Below the pieces are notes generated by a model. The model ran no database searches and had not been told where the DNA came from. It saw nothing but the letters and a program-made list of their open reading frames with translations. Below are positions 26,280 to 35,499 of a stretch of 64,000 nucleotides of DNA, one piece after another (within the stretch, counting starts at the first letter, position 1; each line of letters opens with the position of its first letter). Made by a program: the position numbers and the translations under genes. The stretch covers positions 1 to 64,000 of the forward strand of contig CAZWBA010000003.1 of the NCBI GenBank assembly GCA_964631955.1, written 5' to 3'. The stretch is from CAMLJR01 sp964631955. GTDB lineage: Bacteria; Pseudomonadota; Gammaproteobacteria; Pseudomonadales; CAMLJR01.

Positions 26280-28097
26280 TTAAACCTTATTGACCCCGGC
26301 GCGCTTGCGATCGATTTCCGTCAGATATTTCTTGCGCAAACGAATGCTCTGCGGTGTGACTTCCACCAGTTCGTCGTCGTCGATAAATTCGAGCGCCTGT
26401 TCGAGCGAGTGACGAATCGGCGGTGTCAGCACGATATTTTCATCCGAACCCGACGCGCGCATGTTCGTCAGTTTTTTACCCTTGGTCGGATTGACGACGA
26501 GATCGTTGCCGCGCGCATGCAGGCCGATAATCTGACCTTCGTACACTTCGACGTTCGGCTCGATGAACATGCGGCCGCGCTCCTGCAGTGCAAACAGCGA
26601 GAAACCGAGCGCCTTGCCCTCGACCATCGAGATCATCACACCGTTCTGGCGCTGCGCCACTTCGCCCACTTTCACCGGCCCGTAGTGATCGAACACGCTG
26701 GTCATGATGCCGCCGCCCTGCGTCATCGTCAGGAATTGCGAACGGAAACCGATGATGCCGCGCGACGGCACGATGAACTCCAGACGCACGCGACCCTTGC
26801 CGTCCGGAATCATATTTTTCAGATCGGCCTTGCGGCGACCGAGTTCTTCCATCACCGCACCCTGATGCTGTTCTTCACAATCGATGACGACTTGCTCGAA
26901 GGGTTCCTGTACTTCACCGTCGATAACTTTCTGCACGACTTCCGCGCGCGATACGCCCATTTCGAATCCTTCTCGGCGCATGCTCTCGATCAGTACCGAC
27001 AGATGCAGTTCGCCGCGGCCGTAAACGCGGAATTTATCAGGACTGTCGCCCTGTTCTACGCGCAACGCCACATTCGCGATCAGTTCGCGATCGAGACGAT
27101 CTTTAATATTGCGCGAGGTGACGTATTTGCCTTCCTTGCCTGCGAACGGCGAATCGTTGACCTGGAAGGTCATGCTCACGGTGGGCTCATCGACCGTCAG
27201 CGGCGGCAGGGCTTCGGGCTTTTGCGGATCGCAGATCGTGTCGGAAATTTTGAGGCCGTCGATACCGGTGATGCAGATGATGTCGCCCGCTTCGGCGAGC
27301 TCGACATCGTTGCGTTCGAGGCCCAGATAACCCATGACCTGCAACACGCGACCATTGCGTGTCTTGCCGTCGGCGCCGACTACCGCGACCGCCGTATTCG
27401 GCTTGATCGAACCGCGGGTGACGCGACCGACGCCGATAACGCCGACGTAACTCGAATAATCGAGCGCGGAAATCTGCATCTGGAACGGGCCGTCGAGATC
27501 GACCTTCGGCGCCGGCACCTTATCGACGATCGCCTGATACAGCGGCGTGAGGTCGTCGGAGAGATTCGCATAATCCTCGCCGGCCTTGCCGAGTAAGGCG
27601 GAGGCGAAAATAATCGGGAAATCGAGCTGCTCGTCGGTCGCACCGAGGCGATCGAACAAATCGAACACCTGATCGACCACCCAGTCCGGACGCGAACCGT
27701 CGCGGTCGACTTTGTTCACCACGACGATGGGATTCAAACCATTTTCGAACGCTTTTTGCGTCACGAAACGTGTCTGCGGCATCGGGCCGTCGACCGCATC
27801 CACCAGCAGCAATACCGAATCGACCATCGACAGCACGCGCTCGACTTCGCCGCCGAAATCGGCGTGACCCGGCGTATCGACGATATTGATGCGGTAGCCG
27901 TTCCAGTTGATCGCGGTGTTTTTCGCGAGAATGGTGATGCCGCGCTCCTTCTCCTGATCGTTCGAATCCATGATCCGTTCGGTGTCCATGTTGCGGCGAT
28001 CGAGCGTGCCCGATTGCTTGAGCAGCTTGTCGACCAGTGTGGTTTTACCATGGTCAACGTGGGCGATAATGGCGATATTGCGGAGTTTCTCGATCAC
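26280..28097 (-). CDS. typA: Ribosome-dependent GTPase TypA/BipA
   Basis: Translational GTPase of 605 residues acting on the 50S subunit in assembly and stress adaptation. G1 is AHVDHGKTT (about 11-19), G2 RGITILAKN, G3 DTPGHADF, G4 NKVD and G5 SAL. Elongation-factor-like domains follow, with a C-terminal SIRLRKKYL region. The GTG at 28097 is selected because homologues begin MIEKLRNIAIIAHVD and TGAGG lies upstream; the 25 codons before it are unsupported. It is a single gene, with its stop close to the terC start. Confidence 0.97.
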   Translation of the reverse strand: MIEKLRNIAIIAHVDHGKTTLVDKLLKQSGTLDRRNMDTERIMDSNDQEKERGITILAKNTAINWNGYRINIVDTPGHADFGGEVERVLSMVDSVLLLVDAVDGPMPQTRFVTQKAFENGLNPIVVVNKVDRDGSRPDWVVDQVFDLFDRLGATDEQLDFPIIFASALLGKAGEDYANLSDDLTPLYQAIVDKVPAPKVDLDGPFQMQISALDYSSYVGVIGVGRVTRGSIKPNTAVAVVGADGKTRNGRVLQVMGYLGLERNDVELAEAGDIICITGIDGLKISDTICDPQKPEALPPLTVDEPTVSMTFQVNDSPFAGKEGKYVTSRNIKDRLDRELIANVALRVEQGDSPDKFRVYGRGELHLSVLIESMRREGFEMGVSRAEVVQKVIDGEVQEPFEQVVIDCEEQHQGAVMEELGRRKADLKNMIPDGKGRVRLEFIVPSRGIIGFRSQFLTMTQGGGIMTSVFDHYGPVKVGEVAQRQNGVMISMVEGKALGFSLFALQERGRMFIEPNVEVYEGQIIGLHARGNDLVVNPTKGKKLTNMRASGSDENIVLTPPIRHSLEQALEFIDDDELVEVTPQSIRLRKKYLTEIDRKRAGVNKV

Positions 28098-28438
28098 AAC
28101 AAAAACCTCAAATGCGGAAGGATGCGACCGCGCGCTGACATCCGGGGCGGCCGGCGAAAAAAAGCCGCGCATTATACCCTAGACCGCGTTGCGCGCATGC
28201 TAGGTATTTACCGGCCGTCCGGTCGTGCGATCCGGCACCGATTCATGAATAAATGACCCCCTCCCCCTTCGGGTACTCCCCCTATTTCATAGGGGGAGCG
28301 GACACACAGGTCCGCCCTACGGATTGATCGCCGCAACCCACGGGCATAATTTCTGCTTTTAAAATCAAGGCACTTACTCGAAACTAGTGCTCGCAAAAAC
28401 CAGCGCGCACATAAAAATTCCGGACGGAGAATAAATGC
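28098..28438. other. 341-bp intergenic region with two hairpins
   Basis: This gap between the divergent typA and permease genes contains the typA ribosome site at its left. A 9-bp hairpin CTCCCCCTA-TTTCA-TAGGGGGAG lies at 28276-28298. A palindromic interspersed repeat copy follows at 28295-28322. Near the right end a four-codon start-stop frame (ATGCATGGGTAA at 28435) overlaps the permease start. No further gene is seen. Confidence 0.7.
28295..28322 (-). repeat. Interspersed palindromic repeat, copy 2
   Basis: GAGCGGACACACAGGTCCGCCCTACGG carries the repeat core in the same orientation as copies 1 and 4. It directly abuts a C-rich hairpin, giving a composite structured element between divergent genes. 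Confidence 0.75.
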
Positions 28439-29905
28439 ATGGGTAATCACTGGTCCCGCAAATCGGTCGAAGCGTTGCATGCAGGCATCGCCGATTGCGA
28501 ACACGGTCTCAGACGTTCGCTGTCGGCATGGAATCTCGTCACGCTCGGGATCGGCTGCATTATCGGCGCAGGGATTTTCGTATTGAGCGGTCACGCCGCC
28601 GCCGAAGCCGCCGGACCCGCCGTGGTACTTTCCTTTATTGCCGGCGCGTTCGTCTGCGTATTCGCGGGCTTGTGTTACGCCGAAATGGCCTCAACGGTGC
28701 CCGTCGCCGGTTCCGCCTATACGTATGCCTACGCCACCATGGGCCAGCTGATGGCGTGGATCATCGGCTGGGATCTCATTCTCGAATACGGCGTCGCCGC
28801 CGTCTCCGTCGCCATCGGCTGGTCGGGTTATGTCGTCAGTTTTCTGAAAAATATCGGCATCGTCATTCCCTCGCAATGGGCACAGGGGCCGCTCACTTAT
28901 AACGCCGTTACGGGTGACTGGGCGACGACGGGGGCACTGCTGAATATTCCGGCGATGCTCGTCGTGCTCGCGGTGAGCGCACTGCTCGCCATCGGCACCC
29001 GCGAATCCGCGCGCGTCAACGATGTCATCGTGATCGTGAAACTCGCCGTCGTCATCGCCTTTATCGCGCTCGGTATCGGCGCCGTCGATCAGGCCAACTG
29101 GATCACCGCGGCCAATCCCGAAGGTAATTTCATCCCCCCTGTCGACGAACACGGCAAGTTCGGCTGGGGCGGCGTGCTGACCGGCGCGGGCATCGTATTT
29201 TTCGCCTACATCGGCTTCGATGCCGTTTCGTGCGCCGCGCAGGAAGCGAAAAATCCGCAGCGCGACATGCCGCTCGGCATTATCGGTTCGCTACTGCTCT
29301 GCTCGGGCCTGTACGCCGGCGTAGCGTATGTGCTGACGGGCATCGTGCCCTACGACCAGCTCAGCGTTCCCGACCCCATCGCGGTCGGCATTGATGCGCT
29401 GGGCCTCAAATGGTTTTCGCCCATCGTCAAATTCGGTGCCATCTGCGGGCTGACCACTGTCGTTATGGTTTTACTGCTGGGACAGGCGCGAATTTTTTAT
29501 TCGATGTCACGCGATGGTTTACTGCCGAAAATATTTTCCGATGTGCACCCGCGCTTTCGCACGCCATTCGCGACAACGTTGTTGACCGGCGTTGTCGTTT
29601 CGATTCTCGCCGGATTGTTTCCGATCGGCCTCGTCGGCGAACTCGTTTCGATCGGCACGCTGTTCGCATTCGTGATTGTCTGTATCGGCGTGCTCGTGCT
29701 GCGTAAAACGCGGCCGGATCTGCACCGGCCATTCCGCGCACCCGCGATCAAAATCGTGGCGCCGCTCGGGGCATTGTCCGCATTCGGATTGATGCTCGGC
29801 CTTCCGGGCGATACCTGGATGCGCCTGGTGGTGTGGATGGTGCTCGGCATGGTCATCTATTTCATATACGGCGCCCGCCGGCTCGATAAAGTGCGGCAAC
29901 AATGA
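28439..29905 (+). CDS. APC-family amino acid permease
   Basis: Inner-membrane transporter of 488 residues with about 12 predicted helices. The first helix has the APC substrate-binding signature LVTLGIGCIIGAGIFVLSG, and the sixth-helix region reads GAGIVFFAYIGFDAVSCAAQEAK, typical of cationic amino-acid transporter (CAT/YfnA-like) members. It imports amino acids by proton coupling; the exact substrate is not readable. Its stop overlaps the next start (ATGA). The start at 28439 is preceded by GGAG and a minimal out-of-frame start-stop at 28435. Confidence 0.92.
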   Translation: MGNHWSRKSVEALHAGIADCEHGLRRSLSAWNLVTLGIGCIIGAGIFVLSGHAAAEAAGPAVVLSFIAGAFVCVFAGLCYAEMASTVPVAGSAYTYAYATMGQLMAWIIGWDLILEYGVAAVSVAIGWSGYVVSFLKNIGIVIPSQWAQGPLTYNAVTGDWATTGALLNIPAMLVVLAVSALLAIGTRESARVNDVIVIVKLAVVIAFIALGIGAVDQANWITAANPEGNFIPPVDEHGKFGWGGVLTGAGIVFFAYIGFDAVSCAAQEAKNPQRDMPLGIIGSLLLCSGLYAGVAYVLTGIVPYDQLSVPDPIAVGIDALGLKWFSPIVKFGAICGLTTVVMVLLLGQARIFYSMSRDGLLPKIFSDVHPRFRTPFATTLLTGVVVSILAGLFPIGLVGELVSIGTLFAFVIVCIGVLVLRKTRPDLHRPFRAPAIKIVAPLGALSAFGLMLGLPGDTWMRLVVWMVLGMVIYFIYGARRLDKVRQQ

Positions 29906-30351
29906 ATCCATTGCGAATCATCATTGTCGTCGCGCTGTTTGCGGTCGGCTTGCTGTACTGGTATTCGAAACAGCAGGAAGCGCACTACGACGCAGCGGCT
30001 CAGCGCTACATGCAACAGGCGCTAACCGATATCGCTTCGTGGCAACGCGACAAAATCAAACAACACCTGACCGCAGCGGCGCTCGCCAATATCGACGATA
30101 AACAAATCGATGCACTGATCGGGCGCTATCGCGAACTCGGCGCATTCAAGCGCGTCGACGATGTGCAATTCGCGCGACTCACTGCTGCACTGTCTTTTTT
30201 CAGCCGCAATATTTTATTGAGCTATCATGGCACCGCGCGTTTCGAGCACGGCAGCGCCTCGCTGGCCATCACGCTCATCGCTGGCGAAGGCCGTTTCCAA
30301 ATTTACAACTTCAGTTTCGGTTCACCGCAGATTACACCGACAGCAAATTAA
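29902..30351 (+). CDS. Membrane-anchored protein of unknown function
   Basis: Protein of 149 residues with one N-terminal membrane helix (PLRIIIVVALFAVGLLYWY) and a short positively charged N-terminus, so the bulk is probably periplasmic. The soluble part has a helical first half and an apparent beta-strand second half ending GRFQIYNFSFGSPQ, loosely NTF2-like. I do not recognise the family. A 4-bp overlap with the permease implies co-translation and perhaps a related role. Confidence 0.7.
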   Translation: MNPLRIIIVVALFAVGLLYWYSKQQEAHYDAAAQRYMQQALTDIASWQRDKIKQHLTAAALANIDDKQIDALIGRYRELGAFKRVDDVQFARLTAALSFFSRNILLSYHGTARFEHGSASLAITLIAGEGRFQIYNFSFGSPQITPTAN

Positions 30352-30435
30352 TTCTGCGCAATGAGGTTGCGCGATATTTCTGCTCCCCGCAGAATGCGGT
30401 CGATTCAACTCTGAACTCAGCACAAGGAGAAAGAT

Positions 30436-30837
30436 ATGAGCCTGATAAATGAATTTAAAGAATTCGCGGTAAAAGGAAACGTCATCGACATGGCGGTCGG
30501 CGTGATCGTCGGCGCCGCTTTTGGAAAAATCGTTTCATCGCTGGTGGGCGACGTCATCATGCCACCTATCGGTGTATTGCTCGGCGGCGTGGATTTCAGC
30601 AGCCTCGCGGCCACCATTTATGAAGGCGTCGATGGCAAACCCGTCGTTATTTCCTACGGCAAATTCATTCAGACCATCGTCGATTTCACCATCGTCGCCT
30701 TCGTGATTTTCATGGCGATCAAAGGCATCAACAAACTCAAACGTCCCGCGCCCGCAACACCCGATGCACCGCCGACCTACACCAAGGATCAGGAACTGCT
30801 CATCGAAATCCGCGATCTCCTGAAAAGCCGCAATTGA
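30436..30837 (+). CDS. mscL: Large-conductance mechanosensitive channel
   Basis: Homopentameric tension-gated channel that releases solutes on osmotic downshock. The 133-residue protein begins with the amphipathic SLINEFKEFAVKGNVIDMAVG, given as its two halves SLINEFKEFAVKG and NVIDMAVG, followed by TM1 (VIVGAAFGKIVSSLV), a periplasmic loop and TM2 (FTIVAFVIFMAIKGIN). The C-terminal helix EIRDLLKSRN is conserved. AAGGAG lies upstream of the ATG. The stop overlaps the ABC gene start. Confidence 0.97.
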   Translation: MSLINEFKEFAVKGNVIDMAVGVIVGAAFGKIVSSLVGDVIMPPIGVLLGGVDFSSLAATIYEGVDGKPVVISYGKFIQTIVDFTIVAFVIFMAIKGINKLKRPAPATPDAPPTYTKDQELLIEIRDLLKSRN

Positions 30838-32648
30838 GTGAAAGCAGCGATAGAAGCCGCGCGCGATCCGCAGGGCTGGCGCGGCTTTATCGCGATCTCT
30901 GGCATTTCGCCGGTGCCAGTCGCAAATGGATTTTCGCAGCCTTCGCGCTGCTGCTCACCTCGCAACTTCTCAAACTGTCCATTCCGTATTTAACCGGGCG
31001 CGCAATCAATGCATTGCAGCAACACGGTCTCGATGGCGTGCGCGAAGCCGGCTGGATCGTGCTCATCATTTTTTCAGTCACCGTCCTCAGCTGGCTTTTG
31101 CACGGGCCTGGCCGTGTGCTCGAACGCAATGTCGCGCTCGAAGCGCGCCAGCGCCAATCCGCCGCACTGATCGAACATGCCCTGACGCTGCCGCTGGCGT
31201 GGCACACCTCGCATCACTCCGGTGAAACATCACATCGCATTCGACAGAGTAGCGGTGCGTTATACGATTTCGCGCAGAGCCAGTTTATTTATCTGCAAAA
31301 TGCGGTGAAACTGATCGGCCCCATCATTGCGCTGTGGCTGATCATGCCGCAGGTCGGCATTATCGCCGTGATCGGCTATTCGCTCATCGCCCTCATCATC
31401 GCGCGTTTCGATAAACGAATGGTGAAACTTGCGCACGCGGAAAATGCGAGTGAACGTCGTTATGCAGCGGCGGTGCTCGATAGTTTCGGCAATGTGTTCA
31501 GCGTGTATGCGTTGCGCATGATTCGCGGCATTCGCGAATTGATCGAGCGACGGTTGCTCGCCATTTACGAACCGCTGCGAAAATCGATCGTGCTCAACGA
31601 ATGGAAATGGTGCAGCGTCGATATATCGAGCGTGGCTCTCAGCTCGGCACTCGTGGCTCTGTATGTGTATCTGATTGCAAAAGGCGCACATGTGCCGGTG
31701 CAGATCAGCGCCGATGCAAAACCCGAATTACCGCTGGGTAATTTATTCATGGTGTATCAGTACGCGGCGGAAGCGGGCGGTGTAATCACCGCGATCGCCG
31801 CACATTTCGCCACATTCGCGCGACAGCAGGCCGATTATGCAAGCGGCGACGACATATGGAATGAAGCGCCGTCGCATCTGGCGACGCAGGTTGCATCGAG
31901 TCAGACCCACTGGCAAACACTACGAATCAATCAACTGACATTTCGTCACAGCATCGACGCGAAACCGACGCTGCAAAATATCGATATCACTTTGCAGCGC
32001 GGCAAACGTTATGCGCTGATCGGCGGCAGCGGCTCGGGAAAAAGTACACTGCTGCGCATTCTTTCCGGATTATATTCAGCGCAGACGATTGAATTATCGC
32101 TTGACGATAAAACCATTGCCTCGCCGCTCGATGCGGCGCTGCATCTGCGTACAACCGCGACATTGATTCCGCAGGAATCGGAAATATTCGAAGGCACGCT
32201 GCTCGAAAATTTGCAGCTGCCCGACACTGCACATGCACTCCCGCCGGAAACTCTATGGAAATTGCTTGCAACAGCACGCGCCGACAGCTTCGTCGACAGC
32301 CTCGATGTTCACGTGGCCGAGCACGGCGCCAACTGGTCGGGCGGGCAGCGCCAGCGTGTTGCACTGGCACGCGGTGTGATTGCAGCACAGCATTGCTCCC
32401 TGCTACTGCTCGACGAACCCACCGCGAGCCTCGACCCGGAAACCGAACGCGCCGTTTACGCCAATCTCTTCACTGCGTTTGCCGATAGCTGCGTCGTCTC
32501 GTCGATTCATCGCCTGAATCTGCTCGATCGCTTCGACGAAGTGCTGCTGTTAGATCAGGGCATTCTGCGCGCGGCGGGCTCGGTCGATTATCTGCGCGAA
32601 CACTCACCGGAATTTCGCGCGCTGCTCGCCGCGCAGCAACGCGAATGA
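30834..32648 (+). CDS. ABC exporter half-transporter (fused permease-ATPase)
   Basis: Fused ABC exporter subunit of 604 residues with an N-terminal six-helix membrane domain (about 30-330) and a C-terminal ATPase. Walker A is GGSGSGKST, the signature is WSGGQRQRVALARG and Walker B is LLLLDEPTASLD, followed by a switch histidine in SSIHRLN. It probably forms a homodimer. The cargo is unknown; family members move lipids, peptides or drugs. The TTG at 30834 overlaps the mscL stop (TTGA), so translation is probably coupled. Confidence 0.9.
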   Translation: MSESSDRSRARSAGLARLYRDLWHFAGASRKWIFAAFALLLTSQLLKLSIPYLTGRAINALQQHGLDGVREAGWIVLIIFSVTVLSWLLHGPGRVLERNVALEARQRQSAALIEHALTLPLAWHTSHHSGETSHRIRQSSGALYDFAQSQFIYLQNAVKLIGPIIALWLIMPQVGIIAVIGYSLIALIIARFDKRMVKLAHAENASERRYAAAVLDSFGNVFSVYALRMIRGIRELIERRLLAIYEPLRKSIVLNEWKWCSVDISSVALSSALVALYVYLIAKGAHVPVQISADAKPELPLGNLFMVYQYAAEAGGVITAIAAHFATFARQQADYASGDDIWNEAPSHLATQVASSQTHWQTLRINQLTFRHSIDAKPTLQNIDITLQRGKRYALIGGSGSGKSTLLRILSGLYSAQTIELSLDDKTIASPLDAALHLRTTATLIPQESEIFEGTLLENLQLPDTAHALPPETLWKLLATARADSFVDSLDVHVAEHGANWSGGQRQRVALARGVIAAQHCSLLLLDEPTASLDPETERAVYANLFTAFADSCVVSSIHRLNLLDRFDEVLLLDQGILRAAGSVDYLREHSPEFRALLAAQQRE

Positions 32649-32669
32649 AGAGCGTGCTCTGAAAATATT

Positions 32670-33881
32670 TCAGCGATGCAGGGCCAGACGCCCCATCCAT
32701 AGCGTTCCGATTCCGCACGCAGTGATAACCAGCGCGAGCGGTAATTCGCTGGGTATTTGCCACACGCTGATGGCGGCACTGCTCAGCGTCGCCAATCCGA
32801 ACTGCAAGGTTCCCATCAACGCCGTCGCGGCACCCGCGCGCTTTCCCTGATGCTGCAATGCCAGTGCGGTGGCATTGGGCGTAATGACTCCCAGACTGCC
32901 GACCGCGAAAAACAATGCCGGCAATAAAATCCATAAACCTGCGATATCGCAGAGCCGCAAGACCAGCAGGATCGCACCCGCGATCAAAGGAATTGAAGCG
33001 GTACAACGTAGAATCTGTGACGGCGAATAGTGCGGCAACAAGCGTGCATTGATTTGCGAACATGCAATCAGTCCGAATGCATTCGCACCGAATATCCAGC
33101 CGTACAAATGCGCGGGAATTTCATAAATCTGCATGAGCACAAAAGGCGAACCGGCGATGTACGCGAACATGCCTGCAGTGGCGAAACCGACACAGAGCGA
33201 ACAGGTCAGAAACTGCCGATCGAAAAACAGTTCGCGATAATTACGCCAGATGGAAGCCATATTGATGGGCGCGGCGGCAGCGCGATCAACGGTTTCTTCC
33301 AGGCCGAAATAAATGGCGATAAGACAAATGACGCCGAACAGCGCCAGCACGCCGAAAATACCGCGCCAGCTGAACCAGATCAGCACCCATGAACCCAGTT
33401 GCGGCGCCAGAATAGGCGCGGCACCCACCACCAGCATGATGAGCGACAACGCACGCGCAGTGCTCACCGCATCGCAGCGATCACGAATGGCCGCACGCGG
33501 AATAATCATGCCCGCACAACCGCCCAGCGCCTGCAGCAGGCGGCCCCATTGCAGGGCCTGAATATTGGGTGCCAATAAGCAGACGAATGATGCAGCCGTA
33601 TAAATCGTCATACCGATAAATAATGGCCATTTACGGCCGTAGCGATCGCTCAACGGCCCGTAGACCAGTTGCCCCAGCGCGAAGCCGATGAAAAACATCG
33701 AGAGCGTGCGCTGCACGGCACCGGCGTCGGTTTGCAATGCCGTGACGATCGCGGGAAAGCTCGGCAGATACATATCGATCGACAACGAGCCGACCGCGGT
33801 CAATACGCCGAGCAGAATGAGCCAGCCGGGAAGGCCATGAAATGATTGTCGGGAAATATCTGAGGATGAAATCTTCGGCAT
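32670..33881 (-). CDS. Bcr/CflA family drug efflux MFS transporter
   Basis: Twelve-helix major facilitator of 403 residues. Helix 1 carries SIDMYLPSFPAI and the loop 2-3 motif LSDRYGRKWPLFIG is classical motif A. The Bcr/CflA antiporter signature APILAPQLGSWV is in helix 5. It exports drugs such as bicyclomycin-like compounds or metabolites in exchange for protons. It converges with the ABC exporter gene, whose stop is only 21 bp away. Confidence 0.93.
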   Translation of the reverse strand: MPKISSSDISRQSFHGLPGWLILLGVLTAVGSLSIDMYLPSFPAIVTALQTDAGAVQRTLSMFFIGFALGQLVYGPLSDRYGRKWPLFIGMTIYTAASFVCLLAPNIQALQWGRLLQALGGCAGMIIPRAAIRDRCDAVSTARALSLIMLVVGAAPILAPQLGSWVLIWFSWRGIFGVLALFGVICLIAIYFGLEETVDRAAAAPINMASIWRNYRELFFDRQFLTCSLCVGFATAGMFAYIAGSPFVLMQIYEIPAHLYGWIFGANAFGLIACSQINARLLPHYSPSQILRCTASIPLIAGAILLVLRLCDIAGLWILLPALFFAVGSLGVITPNATALALQHQGKRAGAATALMGTLQFGLATLSSAAISVWQIPSELPLALVITACGIGTLWMGRLALHR

Positions 33882-33994
33882 GACAACGGCCTTTGATAAG
33901 GCCCACCATTGTCACGCTTATTGAAATACCCGCAACGACTATTTTAAAAAATGGTTAATTTTTCAAAGCAAAAATTAACACATGATGGCGACGA

Positions 33995-35428
33995 TTATTC
34001 CTCGTCGTCGCCCTCATCGTCGTCGCCCATGCCGAGCTCCTTGATCTTGCGCGTGAGCGTATTGCGACCCCAGCCGAGCAGCACAGCGGCATCGCGACGG
34101 CGGCCGCTCGTATGCTTGAGCGCGGTTTCGATCATGATGCGTTCGAATGTGGGGACGGCGACATCGAGTAAATTGCGGTGACCGAGTCCCAGTTCCTGAT
34201 CGGCCCAGCGGCGCAAACCTTCCTGCCATTCGCCGCCTGCAGCCGCAGCGACTTCGTGACTCTGATTGAGTAATTCCGGCGGCAGATCGCTGACATGCAC
34301 TTCGCGGCCCGATGCCATCACCGTAATCCAGCGGCAGGTATTTTCGAGCTGGCGCACATTACCGGGCCAATCGAGCTTCGTCAGAAAAACTTCAGCTTCG
34401 GATGTCAATGTTTTCGATTCGACGCTGAGCTCTTCTGCCGCTTTTTTGAAGAAATAACTCATCAGCTTTGGAATATCTTCGCGACGATCCGATAATTTCG
34501 GAATGTGAATGCGAATGACATTGAGGCGATGAAATAAATCTTCGCGGAATTTGTGATCCTGTACGAGCTTTTCGAGATTCTGGTGTGTCGCCGCGATGAT
34601 GCGCACATCGACTTTCACCGGCGTGTGGCCGCCGACGCGATAGAACTCACCATCGGCCAGCACGCGCAATAAACGCGTTTGCGTTTCCGCCGGCATATCG
34701 CCGATTTCATCGAGAAACAAACTGCCGCCGTCGGCCTGCTCGAAACGGCCCTGACGTTGCTGCGCCGCGCCGGTGAACGCGCCTTTTTCGTGACCGAATA
34801 ATTCCGATTCCATCAAATCGCGCGGAATCGCGGCCATGTTCAACGCGATAAACGGTTTGCTCGAACGCGGGCTGTGACGGTGCAATGCGCGCGCAACGAG
34901 TTCTTTACCCGTGCCCGATTCGCCGTTAATTAAAACCGTGATATTCGAATGCGAGAGCCGTCCGATCGCACGAAAGACTTCCTGCATCGCGGGAGCCTCG
35001 CCGATGATTTCCGGCGTCGCCTGCGGCTGTTCAGGCTCGGGATGCACGCGGCGTTCGCGCGCATGCGACAGTGCGCGCTTGGTCACCGCGACCGCTTCGT
35101 CGATATCAAAGGGCTTTGGCAGATATTCGAACGCGCCGCCCTGGTACGAAGCCACTGCACTGTCGAGATCGGAATGCGCAGTGGTGATGATCACCGGCAT
35201 GCCGGGAAAATCCTTGCCGAGCTTGCCGAGCAATTCGAGACCATCGATGCCAGGCATGCGAATATCGCTGATCACCGCATCGGGCTGCGCATTGGCAAGT
35301 TCATGACTGATCGATTCGGCACTGTCGAATACTTCGGTGCGAATACCCGCCTGATTCAGCGCTTTTTCCAGTACCCAGCGAATTGAGCGATCGTCATCCA
35401 CAATCCATACGGTATTCGCTTTACTCAT
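33995..35428 (-). CDS. ntrC: Nitrogen regulation response regulator NtrC
   Basis: Sigma-54 activator of 477 residues. The receiver domain has the phospho-acceptor D55 in SDIRMPG. The AAA+ domain has Walker A GESGTGKE (169-176), the sigma-54 contact GAFTGA (216-221), Walker B SLFLDEIGD and the arginine finger region. The C-terminal Fis-type helix-turn-helix (RRRDAAVLLGWGRNTLTRKI) is complete. The tail DDDEGDDEE is acidic. Phosphorylated by NtrB under nitrogen limitation, it should activate the sigma-54 glnA promoter mapped at 39001. Confidence 0.97.
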   Translation of the reverse strand: MSKANTVWIVDDDRSIRWVLEKALNQAGIRTEVFDSAESISHELANAQPDAVISDIRMPGIDGLELLGKLGKDFPGMPVIITTAHSDLDSAVASYQGGAFEYLPKPFDIDEAVAVTKRALSHARERRVHPEPEQPQATPEIIGEAPAMQEVFRAIGRLSHSNITVLINGESGTGKELVARALHRHSPRSSKPFIALNMAAIPRDLMESELFGHEKGAFTGAAQQRQGRFEQADGGSLFLDEIGDMPAETQTRLLRVLADGEFYRVGGHTPVKVDVRIIAATHQNLEKLVQDHKFREDLFHRLNVIRIHIPKLSDRREDIPKLMSYFFKKAAEELSVESKTLTSEAEVFLTKLDWPGNVRQLENTCRWITVMASGREVHVSDLPPELLNQSHEVAAAAGGEWQEGLRRWADQELGLGHRNLLDVAVPTFERIMIETALKHTSGRRRDAAVLLGWGRNTLTRKIKELGMGDDDEGDDEE

Positions 35429-35499
35429 TCCTCATTAACTCCAATTCGATAAAACTCCAGTTCGGCAATCGGTGCGCTCAGACATCGAAAATTTTTCCA

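Noticed and set aside
26409..27596. Long open frame antisense to typA
   Set aside because: Shadow of a high-GC coding gene; no recognisable domain and no start signal.
28435..28446. Four-codon start-stop leader (ATGCATGGGTAA) before the permease
   Set aside because: It overlaps the true start and could influence initiation, but so short a frame arises easily by chance.
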